This document shows positions 8,078 through 16,069 of a stretch of DNA of 64,000 nucleotides, piece after piece; position 1 is the first letter of the stretch, and each line of letters begins with the position of its first letter. This DNA comes from CAYTGM01 sp964437365 (GTDB lineage: Bacteria; Sumerlaeota; Sumerlaeia; SLMS01): positions 1 through 64,000 of the forward strand of contig CAYTGM010000020.1 in the NCBI GenBank assembly GCA_964437365.1, given 5' to 3'. The position numbers and the translations under genes are program-made. The notes beneath the pieces are model-generated. The model saw only the letters and a program-made list of their open reading frames with translations. It made no database searches and was not told the origin of the DNA.

Positions 8078-9693
8078 TTAGCTGTCTTCTTGATTTTCCA
8101 ACGTTTGATTCTTGAAGTTAAAGTACTCGGTGGAATCCCCAACAGTTCCGCTGCTCCGCCTTCTCCATATATACGACCACCAGCCTCTTGTAGAGCATTC
8201 TCAATATTCTTTATCTGTTGATCTCTCAATGAGCGATCTTTCCTTATTGAAGAGCTCTCATCAGATTCTTCATTTAGAGTTGTTCGGGTGAAGTTATCAC
8301 GATCATTTTCGGCGTGTTGATTCTTGAATATAAAGGAGAAGTCTGCTTTGCCTCCTCTTGCCAGAATTGTGGCACGTTCGACAACATGATTCAGCTCTCG
8401 CACATTCCCCGGCCAGTCATAATTCTTTAATTGATTGAGCTGATGATGAGATACGGCTGGGGACGGAACCCCAAGGCGCTCAGAAGAGTTCTGGATAAAG
8501 TGTGATAGTAGTGAAGGAATATCTTCTTTCCTTTCACGAAGAGTGGGGACATTAACAGGAAATACACTCAGACGATAATATAGATCTTCACGGAAATTTC
8601 CTGCATCAACTTCAGTTTTAAGGTTCCGATTTGTTGCAGCGATGATTCGAACATCTACTTTGCGCGTGGAAGTCTCGCCTATACGTTCAAACTCGCCTTC
8701 CTGTAAGACGCGCAAGAGTTTACTTTGAAGGTCTAATGGTATTTCTCCTACTTCATCGAGAAAGAGAGTTCCCCTGTCAGCCAATTGAAATCGCCCAACT
8801 CGATCACGAACGGCACCGGTGAAGGCTCCTTTTACATGACCAAAGAATTCGCTTTCAAATAATTCACGGGGAATTGCTGCACAGTTGACCTTGATGAGAG
8901 GCTTCTCGGCCCGTCGGCTCTGTCTATGTATAGCCCTCGCCACGAGCTCTTTTCCACTTCCTGACTCACCATTGATTAAGATCGCGGCATCGGTAGGGGA
9001 GACAAGCTCAATCTGCTGGAGCAGATTCTGTATAGCAGTACCATTTCCAATAATCTCGCGATCTCGGTCCAGCGACAGGACTTCTTCACGCAGAAGTGCA
9101 TTCTCGTCTTCCAGTTCCGACTTGAGCGCCTCAATCTCTTCAAAAGCTCTTGCATTGGCAAGAGCGACCGCAGCTTGATCGGCAAAGAACCGTAGCCAGC
9201 CAAAAGTCTCGCTATCGATCCCCTTGCGGCAGAAGATACCAAGTACGCCAAGAATCTCTCCCCTGAAAATAAGAGGCTGGCCTGCGAAACTCCTGATATC
9301 CTCTTCTTTCGCCCATTGCTTATCTGCGACCCACTTATTGTCTCTTTGCATATCTTCAATGAGAATCGGTTGGCCGGTCGCACCAATTCTACCAATTTTT
9401 TTCACGCCCAAAGGAAATCGTGAAAAACCCCCTTCCACCGAGTCCCATACTATTTCGGGATCTACCTTTGAGTGTCCACTACTGGCAACAAGGTGTAGAC
9501 AAGATGAGTGATCATCGCATTCAGAGAGAAATCGGCAGGTTTCACATCGATCTCCCGGTCTTTTCACCCAAAGACGGGTTAATGCGTATCCAATGCGCTG
9601 GTTCAGTCCGTCGACGATCGCCTGCATGACCCGTTCGGGAGACCGTTCTTCTGTAACGGCGATCATGACCGGCTGAAGAGTTTCAAGTTTCAC
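8074..9693 (-). CDS. sigma-54-dependent activator with GAF sensor
   Basis: A bacterial enhancer-binding protein. Residues about 10-180 form a GAF sensor carrying an insertion with four Cys (C50, C53, C59, C65; spacing x2, x5, x5) before LHLVASSG. The AAA+ domain has Walker A GESGSGKE (242-249), the sigma-54-contacting GAFTGA loop (289-294) and Walker B TLFLDE. A Fis-type helix-turn-helix ends the protein (about 496-532). It heads an operon with the GH113-like and SDR genes, both joined by ATGA overlaps. It faces a gene pair with a -24/-12 promoter, the obvious target; inverted repeats at 9713-9753 are candidate enhancer sites. The ligand is unknown; the cysteines suggest a metal, Fe-S or redox signal. 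Confidence 0.92.
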   Translation of the reverse strand: MKLETLQPVMIAVTEERSPERVMQAIVDGLNQRIGYALTRLWVKRPGDRCETCRFLSECDDHSSCLHLVASSGHSKVDPEIVWDSVEGGFSRFPLGVKKIGRIGATGQPILIEDMQRDNKWVADKQWAKEEDIRSFAGQPLIFRGEILGVLGIFCRKGIDSETFGWLRFFADQAAVALANARAFEEIEALKSELEDENALLREEVLSLDRDREIIGNGTAIQNLLQQIELVSPTDAAILINGESGSGKELVARAIHRQSRRAEKPLIKVNCAAIPRELFESEFFGHVKGAFTGAVRDRVGRFQLADRGTLFLDEVGEIPLDLQSKLLRVLQEGEFERIGETSTRKVDVRIIAATNRNLKTEVDAGNFREDLYYRLSVFPVNVPTLRERKEDIPSLLSHFIQNSSERLGVPSPAVSHHQLNQLKNYDWPGNVRELNHVVERATILARGGKADFSFIFKNQHAENDRDNFTRTTLNEESDESSSIRKDRSLRDQQIKNIENALQEAGGRIYGEGGAAELLGIPPSTLTSRIKRWKIKKTAK

Positions 9694-9712
9694 AGTGTTG
9701 GCCTTTGTCTAG

Positions 9713-9753
9713 TTGCCGCAGGCAACGACATTGCGTTGTAGAACGCAACGCAA
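9713..9753. promoter_or_regulatory. inverted repeats, candidate enhancer sites
   Basis: Two dyads lie between the divergent genes. TTGCC (9713-9717) pairs with GGCAA (9721-9725), and TTGCGTTG (9731-9738) pairs with CAACGCAA (9746-9753). A further half-site TGCGTTG occurs at 9772-9778. They are about 90-130 bases upstream of the -24 box at 9846, the usual distance for enhancer-binding proteins, and 20-60 bases from the activator start, so they could also serve autoregulation. Confidence 0.6.
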
Positions 9754-9845
9754 ATGAGTGGATAACGATAATGCGTTGTTGTATGTTGTCGATAATATAT
9801 ATTCCAAGTTTATTAAATTCAATGTTCTAAAGGAAAAATGGTATG

Positions 9846-9861
9846 TGGCACAAACCGAGCA
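9846..9861 (+). promoter_or_regulatory. sigma-54 promoter (-24/-12)
   Basis: TGGCAC (9846-9851) is a perfect -24 box. GG at 9847-9848 and GC at 9859-9860 are separated by exactly ten bases as sigma-54 requires; the -12 element GAGCA is weaker than the TTGCA consensus. Transcription would begin near 9872, ahead of ATG 9925 and its ribosome site. This also argues against any earlier start for the AhpD-like gene. Confidence 0.65.
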
Positions 9862-9924
9862 CTACTAGTCCTCAACATCACAAGCAACGTGATGAAAAAC
9901 TTACTCGAAAAGAGGATTAGAAAC

Positions 9925-10473
9925 ATGACACGCATCAACCCAATCACAGAAACTCAGGCAACAGGCCATACAAAAGAGCTCTACACAGCGGTTAACAAGA
10001 AACTCGGACTCGTTCCTAACATGGTTAAGACAATGGCCGTTTCAACACCTGTTCTGGAAAGCTACCTTGCATTCAGCGGAACTGCCGGTAACACACTTAA
10101 CGCACAGGAACGAGAACTGATCGCCCTCGCAGTAGCAGAGGTTAACGGGTGTGAGTATTGTACAGCAGCTCACTCTACAATCGGTAAGATGGTTGGTCTC
10201 AGTCCTGAAGCTATACAGACAGCTAGACGTGGAACAGGTACCAACGCACGCCAGCAGGCTATCATTGAGCTCGCCGTAGCCATCGCAGACGAACGCGGAA
10301 ACATCTCTGACTCGCAACTTCAGAAAGCCCGTGAAGCCGGTTTGACCGACGCAGAGATCCTGGAAGTTACAACTAACGTCGTGCTCAACTTCTTCACCAA
10401 CTTTGTCAATAATGTCGCTGAAACAGAAGTCGACTTTCCGAAAGCAGAACCACTTGAGCAGGCGGCCGTATAA
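9925..10473 (+). CDS. AhpD-like carboxymuconolactone decarboxylase-family protein
   Basis: An all-helical AhpD/CMD-family protein of 182 residues with the redox motif CEYCTAAH (C76, C79, H83), the peroxidase-type CxxC-x3-H site. Members act as alkylhydroperoxidase or disulfide reductase partners; some are decarboxylases. ATG 9925 has AGAGGA 8 bases upstream and lies after the predicted sigma-54 start point. It is the first gene of the pair activated from 9846 and is followed 65 bases later by the alpha/beta hydrolase. Expression is therefore likely to be silent until the neighbouring activator is triggered. Confidence 0.85.
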   Translation: MTRINPITETQATGHTKELYTAVNKKLGLVPNMVKTMAVSTPVLESYLAFSGTAGNTLNAQERELIALAVAEVNGCEYCTAAHSTIGKMVGLSPEAIQTARRGTGTNARQQAIIELAVAIADERGNISDSQLQKAREAGLTDAEILEVTTNVVLNFFTNFVNNVAETEVDFPKAEPLEQAAV

Positions 10474-10538
10474 CGGCTGCCTCACTCCCTCCTGGTTTAC
10501 TCACATACTTACTCACTTACTCGAAAGGTATATCGATC

Positions 10539-11492
10539 ATGAAAAGCTTTGTTCTTCCATCTCTCCAAGCAGCATTCGGTTCAAGCCTGGCAGTTCTTGC
10601 TCCAATCGGTACATACGCAACATCAGACCCAGTCGTTTCTTATAAAACTATTGAAATCGATGATGTTGAGGTATTCTATCGTCAAGCAGGTGACCCTGAA
10701 AACCCCGGAATACTTCTGCTCCACGGATTCCCAACCTCTTCGCACATGTTTCGCAATTTGATTCCTGAACTTGCAGGCGACTATTATGTCATCGCCCCTG
10801 ATTACCCTGGCTTTGGCCATAGCGATATGCCGTCTCGAGATGATTTCGAATATACATTTGATAATTACGCAGACCTTGTTGAGAAACTGACTGTTACGCT
10901 CGACTTTGACTCTTACGCACTCTACCTCATGGACTATGGTGCGCCTGTTGGCTACCGTATAGCAGAGAGAAGCCCGGAGAAAGTTACTGGACTTATCATT
11001 CAAAACGGTAACGCCTATGAAGAGGGACTTCGTGAGTTCTGGGATCCTATCAGGGATCTTTGGGCAGACCCAAATGATGAAAACCGAGATGCACTGCGTA
11101 AGTTCCTCGAGATTGAAGCAACTGAATGGCAGTATACACACGGAACACGTAACCCTGAATCAATCAGCCCGGACAACTGGATTGTCGACCAATGGTTTCT
11201 TGATCGACCTGGAAACCAGGAAATTCAACTCGACCTTTTCTATGATTACCGGACTAATGTCCCCCTCTATCCAGTCTGGCAGGAATACTTCAGAATCTAT
11301 GAACCACCCGCGTTGATCGTTTGGGGGCGCAACGACTATATCTTCCCTGCGGAAGGCGCTCACCCATACCTCAAAGATCTACCAGACGCAGAGTTTCATC
11401 TTTTGAATACAGGTCATTTCGCACTCGATGAAGATGGTGAATTCATCGCAGAACAAATTAGAAGTTTCATGGAACGCACGACAGATGAATGA
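10539..11492 (+). CDS. exported alpha/beta hydrolase with Asp nucleophile
   Basis: Alpha/beta-hydrolase fold with oxyanion motif LHGFP (about 61-65) and nucleophile elbow LMDYGAP, in which D132 occupies the nucleophile position. An Asp nucleophile is the signature of haloalkane dehalogenases and epoxide hydrolases rather than esterases. The catalytic His is in NTGHFALDE near the C-terminus and the acid probably follows IVWGRNDYIFP. The first 28 residues look like a signal peptide. GAAAGGT lies before ATG 10539. It is the second gene under the sigma-54 promoter and ends at a strong hairpin. A detoxifying role on halogenated or epoxidised compounds is inference. Confidence 0.82.
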   Translation: MKSFVLPSLQAAFGSSLAVLAPIGTYATSDPVVSYKTIEIDDVEVFYRQAGDPENPGILLLHGFPTSSHMFRNLIPELAGDYYVIAPDYPGFGHSDMPSRDDFEYTFDNYADLVEKLTVTLDFDSYALYLMDYGAPVGYRIAERSPEKVTGLIIQNGNAYEEGLREFWDPIRDLWADPNDENRDALRKFLEIEATEWQYTHGTRNPESISPDNWIVDQWFLDRPGNQEIQLDLFYDYRTNVPLYPVWQEYFRIYEPPALIVWGRNDYIFPAEGAHPYLKDLPDAEFHLLNTGHFALDEDGEFIAEQIRSFMERTTDE

Positions 11493-11513
11493 GAAGAAAA
11501 AAAGACTGAAACT

Positions 11514-11545
11514 AGAGAGAAGGGAAGAAAGACGCCCTTCTCTCT
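11514..11545. terminator. hairpin between convergent genes
   Basis: Arms AGAGAGAAGGG (11514-11524) and CCCTTCTCTCT (11535-11545) form a perfect 11-base stem with a 10-base loop. It lies between the stops of the alpha/beta hydrolase (+) and the VCBS protein (-) and probably terminates both; the T-run is weak. Confidence 0.65.
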
Positions 11546-11572
11546 GTTCTTAGTCAGCTCTCAGTTTGAACT

Positions 11573-12844
11573 CTAAAAGATCACATCGGCAACATCAACC
11601 AAGCCATCATTATTCGCGTCGGAACTAAGGTTTCCAGGAACTTTTGCGAGAACCATATCAAGTGGCTGAATGGGCGCGATCACGATTCCGAAGGCAGCAA
11701 TCACCAATTCAATCTGATCGGCTGCAGCATTTCTTACAAGGTATAAATCAACATTGGAAGATCCACCAAGATCAGCGGCTCCTTGTGCCTGGAAATTTCC
11801 ACCAACTCCATCACCTAAAGCATTGAAATTGAAATTACCATTACTGGGGTTGTTCATGATACCGGTCTCGCCTGAAGCAACTGCTACAAAATCCGTATCT
11901 CCGTCAAGATCAAGGTCTTCTACGACAATGAGAGTATCGGCGGGAATATTCGGAATTAAGGTTGAAGTGGGCGAGAGTTGACCTCCATTTGTTTGTGTAT
12001 AGATTGTCAGGCCTGCGGCTGTAGTCAAAAGGTCATTTCGTCCATCGCCATCAAAATCGCCAGAAGTTATTGGCAGGGTTAAGGGAAAGGTACTAAGGCT
12101 GTTTTCTGCGGAAAGGAGTGTTGGGCTTCCCCAATCGGAGCCGACGAACTCGCGCGCCAGAATCTCTGTGGTGAATAGAGTTTCCATATTAATAGGATCT
12201 ACCTGGCTGAAGGTGAAGATGTGTGAAAGAAAATCACCCGTTGGTCGAGATACTTTGACTGCATTGGGAGCACTTAACAAATTTCCTGTTTCACTAAATC
12301 CTCCGGATCCGTTTCCAAGTAGTGTTGCAAAAGTATTCCCATCGATAGATGCCATCAAATCAACTGCAGCATCACCATTAGCATTAAGTGCCAGCATCGA
12401 AAATTCGCTGGCTGCAGTTATGGTCGTGAAAGGAAAAAATGTCAGTCCTCCCAAGTTGTTTCCGTTTTGACTATACAGCACAGGCACAACCCAGGTCTGG
12501 TCGAAGACAGGCAAGAGAGGCAGGTCCTGTCCCGATAATCCGTCAAATTGATAACCACGGGACCCAGGTGTGTTTGGTGCAGGGACAGATACCGGGGCAC
12601 CAAAGGAGTAAGCTCCGGTACGAGGAACAAGATACAATGTTGCGGGTCCTCCGGACAAAGCAGCTGACCATACAATCAGGTCGTCTGCTCCATCGCCAGT
12701 AAAATCTATCGGCAGTGCAACGGGGTCTGTTACGGGTATTGATAGAGATATTGGTGAGAGTATATTATAATCATTTGGAGATATCGCATTAACAGTTGAT
12801 GATAGGAATAGAAATAATGAAGAGAGTAAACATTTGTTTTTCAT
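11573..12844 (-). CDS. secreted VCBS/FG-GAP repeat protein with EF-hand C-terminus
   Basis: A signal peptide (MKNKCLLSSLFLFLSSTVNA) precedes about five Ca-binding propeller repeats, for example DFTGDGADDLIV, DFDGDGRNDLLT and DLDLDGDTDFVA. The protein ends exactly with DANNDGLVDVADVIF, a single dockerin/EF-hand loop placed as a C-terminal tag, as in the protein at 22495-25167. This suggests a surface-exposed, Ca-stabilised beta-propeller. No enzymatic residues are recognisable. It reads toward the shared terminator at 11514. Confidence 0.75.
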   Translation of the reverse strand: MKNKCLLSSLFLFLSSTVNAISPNDYNILSPISLSIPVTDPVALPIDFTGDGADDLIVWSAALSGGPATLYLVPRTGAYSFGAPVSVPAPNTPGSRGYQFDGLSGQDLPLLPVFDQTWVVPVLYSQNGNNLGGLTFFPFTTITAASEFSMLALNANGDAAVDLMASIDGNTFATLLGNGSGGFSETGNLLSAPNAVKVSRPTGDFLSHIFTFSQVDPINMETLFTTEILAREFVGSDWGSPTLLSAENSLSTFPLTLPITSGDFDGDGRNDLLTTAAGLTIYTQTNGGQLSPTSTLIPNIPADTLIVVEDLDLDGDTDFVAVASGETGIMNNPSNGNFNFNALGDGVGGNFQAQGAADLGGSSNVDLYLVRNAAADQIELVIAAFGIVIAPIQPLDMVLAKVPGNLSSDANNDGLVDVADVIF

Positions 12845-13065
12845 CGCAAGGACTCTCGAGAAGAAATGGTGGTATCTAATGGGTGTGATTACACAAAACC
12901 CAAAAAGAGAATTTTCAAGTCGGAAGAGGTGTGCAAGAAGAAACTGTTTGCCTTGTCGAAGATCGATGAGAGTCGGCTGAGGGGCTCCGTTCGAAGTCTC
13001 TTTGAGTGTTTAGGAGAAAGTCTCCCGATGGCAGTCTCCAGGTTCCAGGGTGTTATGTCCTGCAG

Positions 13066-13803
13066 CTATATTTTCATGTAGACGTATGTTGTGTATGGTG
13101 ATTGAGGTTCTCTGATGGAGAGAAGTGCAGCTCTTTCAGAAAGGAGCTCAACGATTTCGTGAACAGGGATAAAGTTCATCTTCATGGGATTCAATTTAAG
13201 CTTTGTGTAAAGAAAGCCTGGAGAAAAGCCGAAAGGCGAGAGACTGTGATAGAGTACACGCCTATACTTATATCGGAGTGTCACCGGCAATGCAGAAGGA
13301 AGTTGGAACCTGATGATTCCATTTTTCTTTGTAATTCGTACAAATTCAAACAGGTAGCGTTTGATGATCTTGCGGTCGGGGATGTGCTGAAGGACGATGT
13401 CCGTAAAGACATGGTCAAAGGACCCATCTTCGAATTGTTTCAGGTGACTCTTGCTGTTATGGACGAACTCGCAATTGTCTCTGCGAGCTGCTTCTCTGGC
13501 GGCTCTCAACATGTTCTTTGAAATGTCGACACCCACGACCTTGTCTGAGGCATCTGCCCATGCATAGCTCAGACGTCCAAGGCCTGAACCAAAATCCAGC
13601 GTCCGTTCGAAATGGGTTGGCAGATTCAATGACTCATAAAGCTCGAGCTCAGATTGAACAAACTCTAATCCGGTTTGATAAAAGTCATCCCTATTCCAGC
13701 GCCTCATATCCTTATCTTTAGCTGAAAGAACAGCCCACATGGGATCCAGGGCTGCTAGCTCTTCCCAATCCTGCTGGTGCTTTTTGAGGCTCTTCGAAGT
13801 CAT
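13066..13803 (-). CDS. class I SAM-dependent methyltransferase
   Basis: Motif I LDFGSGLGRLS, then VVGVDIS with the acidic residue that binds the ribose of SAM, and FDHVFTDIVLQHIP as motif IV identify a Rossmann methyltransferase. From ATG 13803 (245 residues) the coding region begins MTSKSLKKHQQDW; the longer form from 13860 adds an unlikely leader. GGAGA lies about 12 bases upstream. The substrate cannot be told. Bases 12845-13065 hold nothing I can assign. Confidence 0.75.
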   Translation of the reverse strand: MTSKSLKKHQQDWEELAALDPMWAVLSAKDKDMRRWNRDDFYQTGLEFVQSELELYESLNLPTHFERTLDFGSGLGRLSYAWADASDKVVGVDISKNMLRAAREAARRDNCEFVHNSKSHLKQFEDGSFDHVFTDIVLQHIPDRKIIKRYLFEFVRITKKNGIIRFQLPSALPVTLRYKYRRVLYHSLSPFGFSPGFLYTKLKLNPMKMNFIPVHEIVELLSERAALLSIREPQSPYTTYVYMKI

Positions 13804-13943
13804 GTCTAAAAGCGATCTCCAATGGGCAGTGTATTGAAATTGCCGAAATGACGGAAACAAGTTTCACTTGAGCCGTACAAGATCATCAGAGAGCATTGTG
13901 TGGCAACTGATTCTTAACTCTACTACTTCCGAAATCTATTCAT

Positions 13944-14420
13944 ATGCATAGATGGTCACCGAAAACCTTGGCGAGAACTCTAAAGATCGATGATCCCCTG
14001 TATCGTGCTCAGGCTTTGTCTTTTATCGTAAGATATACGGAGGGAGTGCCACCTAAGGTTGAACGGGAACTCCAAAGAGCTCTTTCTGAATGCGCAGATG
14101 ACTATTTGAAAACCACTATTCTTAGCTGGTATATTGCTGCTCTTTCTGAAAAAGTGGAGAAGAAAAAAGTGGAGAAATATCTTTCGCAAGCAATAGAGAG
14201 TACCAAATCCACAAATCCCGCATCCTCAAGGGCAGAAGCACTCCTCCTTCTAATATTTGCGGTTTGGAATCTGGGGGAGAAACATGTCATCAATGTCTTT
14301 GGTCTGATGGTAAAGACTTGCCCGGAGGAGGAACACTGGCGTTGCAAGAGGGCTTTGAAACGGGCTCAACAGATGATGGACGGCAAGTATTCCCCGCGCT
14401 CATTCTTTCACGAGGATTAA
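13944..14420 (+). CDS. unrecognised helical protein, first gene of a cluster
   Basis: A 158-residue soluble protein without a recognised family. The sequence is almost entirely helical with two-helix units (YRAQALSFIVRYTEG, LKTTILSWYIAALSE, RAEALLLLIFAVWNLG) that resemble TPR or HEAT repeats, so a protein-binding role is possible. The C-terminus is basic with two Cys (TCPEEEHWRCKRALKR). No good ribosome site is visible at ATG 13944. It is followed after 30 bases by the membrane protein at 14451. Confidence 0.6.
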   Translation: MHRWSPKTLARTLKIDDPLYRAQALSFIVRYTEGVPPKVERELQRALSECADDYLKTTILSWYIAALSEKVEKKKVEKYLSQAIESTKSTNPASSRAEALLLLIFAVWNLGEKHVINVFGLMVKTCPEEEHWRCKRALKRAQQMMDGKYSPRSFFHED

Positions 14421-14450
14421 GCAAACGTTCACGAGGAGGTTCGGGTCTTA

Positions 14451-15320
14451 ATGACCATGATGAAGATGCAAAGAGGAGATTCCCCTGTTTGCTGGACTTT
14501 TCTGGCCGTGCTGGTCCTGCTCCCGGTCTTTGCCGAGGCTTGTGCCATGTGCAGTCATGGATTAGTAAGTCCCTACTTTAAAGGAATCCTGTGGTGGGAG
14601 TTGATTGGTCTGTTATGGTTCGTCATCTTCTCTCTTCTCTATAAATTAATCGACGGTCCTTCACTTCTACCCGGAGCAGGCAACGCAATTGTTTTGGCCA
14701 TTTTCGGGTTCTTTTTTGGATTTGCCATGCTCGGCCCCTTCATACTTTTGCCTATTCTATTCTGGTGTATCATTGTAGAGGGCTTCTTCATTTTCAAGTC
14801 GATCAAGGACAGGTCCTTCAAAGAGTATTGGGGATTTCATTCTGTCTCTTTTTTCGCTCTGATCATGCTTGTTTCTGTCTATATCTATTTCCCTCCCTCA
14901 CCGAGGACACCAGTTGACGCGCTTCTAAATTGGGAAGGAACGATTGTAGAAAAGAACGTTCTTGAAGAACTTTTAGCGGGTGAACCAGACACGGTCTCCG
15001 ACTATAGGCGTATAGTTTCAGAAGCTCGCACCTATGCTGTGCCTGATGCTGCTGCAAGACTGATCATTGTCGGCGAAAAGGAAAAGGATCTTCCTCACTT
15101 GATAGATAAGTTAGAGGACCTGCGGTCGCGGGGCGATGATTATAAATTCATTTCTTCCAGACTAGAAGAGGTCATCCGAAAGTGGTTGCGATCAGAACTT
15201 CCAGAAGGGACCTCCATTGAGAAGTGGCGTGAAGAGTGGGAGCGCCAAAAGAAGATATCTTCAGCAGAATCTGAGACAACAGAAAGTCCGAGTTCGGAGA
15301 AGGTTGGTGAGCAGAAATGA
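14451..15320 (+). CDS. unrecognised membrane protein with exported CxxC motif
   Basis: An N-terminal signal or anchor segment ends in EACAMCSHG, placing a CxxC pair just outside the membrane. About three further membrane segments follow (residues about 45-150), then a charged soluble C-terminal domain of about 130 residues with predicted helices and a Ser/Glu-rich tail. The Cys-rich opening followed by a membrane segment recalls short proteins common in planctomycete-like genomes, but I cannot name a family. GGAGG lies before ATG 14451. It overlaps the next gene by 4 bases (ATGA), so the two are co-translated. Confidence 0.6.
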   Translation: MTMMKMQRGDSPVCWTFLAVLVLLPVFAEACAMCSHGLVSPYFKGILWWELIGLLWFVIFSLLYKLIDGPSLLPGAGNAIVLAIFGFFFGFAMLGPFILLPILFWCIIVEGFFIFKSIKDRSFKEYWGFHSVSFFALIMLVSVYIYFPPSPRTPVDALLNWEGTIVEKNVLEELLAGEPDTVSDYRRIVSEARTYAVPDAAARLIIVGEKEKDLPHLIDKLEDLRSRGDDYKFISSRLEEVIRKWLRSELPEGTSIEKWREEWERQKKISSAESETTESPSSEKVGEQK

Positions 15321-15982
15321 ATAGCATGAGACGTAGAATAGTCATCTGTGCTATACTCATTCTCTCTTCCGGAATCGTGATGTTTCTACTTCCCGCATCC
15401 ATTTTTTCTACGTTGAGTTGGACTCCGCTCCCGATGCTTAACCATATGGTCCTTTTTCTTTGCATGTTACTTTTATCTATCAGCTTGGTCGGAACTCCCA
15501 TTCTGGCTTTGATCTTTCTGCTCACTCTTATAATTAACTCAGACGGTAATAAGCAAATCGTTACTGGAACGGCAGCATTGATGGCAGCTCTAGCACTTAT
15601 GGGTGGCATACTTGGTATGGTAACTGGAAAACGCCTTCGAATTCTGCAGTTTGAGGGGTTAGCTCATCGCTCTCAATCACTTGTCGGTGCCATTCATCTC
15701 TATACAGAAGAGAAAGGAAATCCTCCAGGCGACTTGAAATCTCTGGTACCCGAATATATTGATCAGATACCCGGGACCGGAATGAGGAACCATCCTGATT
15801 ACGAATACCGGATCGTTGATGATCCTAAGCACTATAATGGCAATCCATGGATATTAACCGTGAATTGTGGGTTTGGGATGAGCTTTGATCAGTTCATCTA
15901 TCTTCCGAAAGAGAACTATCCAGCTTATGGCTACGGAGGCGGTTTGGAACCCGTCGCAAACTGGGCTTACGTTCATGAGTGA
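15317..15982 (+). CDS. membrane protein with pseudopilin-like soluble tail
   Basis: Three or four hydrophobic segments fill residues about 8-105. The soluble part that follows (SLVGAIHLYTEEKGNPP, LKSLVPEYIDQIP, then PDYEYR) has the order Y-x-x-x-x-G-x-x-P ... L-x-x-L-x-P-x-Y seen in type IV pilin and type II secretion pseudopilin tails. There is no GFTLxE prepilin motif at the N-terminus, so this would be a fusion of a membrane region with a pilin-like domain and not a pilin. Overlap with the gene at 14451 indicates an operon. Confidence 0.55.
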   Translation: MNSMRRRIVICAILILSSGIVMFLLPASIFSTLSWTPLPMLNHMVLFLCMLLLSISLVGTPILALIFLLTLIINSDGNKQIVTGTAALMAALALMGGILGMVTGKRLRILQFEGLAHRSQSLVGAIHLYTEEKGNPPGDLKSLVPEYIDQIPGTGMRNHPDYEYRIVDDPKHYNGNPWILTVNCGFGMSFDQFIYLPKENYPAYGYGGGLEPVANWAYVHE

Positions 15983-16069
15983 ATGCAATTGCTATTCATT
16001 GCCAAGGAACAAACTCTCAGAGTAGAGTGTCAAAACAACGAGACGGTCATTCTTTTCAAAGAGAGTTAT

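Noticed and set aside
9838..9924. An earlier start of the AhpD-like gene
   Set aside because: It would place the coding start before the predicted sigma-54 transcription start near 9872; ATG 9925 has a better ribosome site.
12866..13081. A plus-strand frame between the VCBS and methyltransferase genes
   Set aside because: It has no ribosome site, no recognisable family and runs into the methyltransferase on the other strand.
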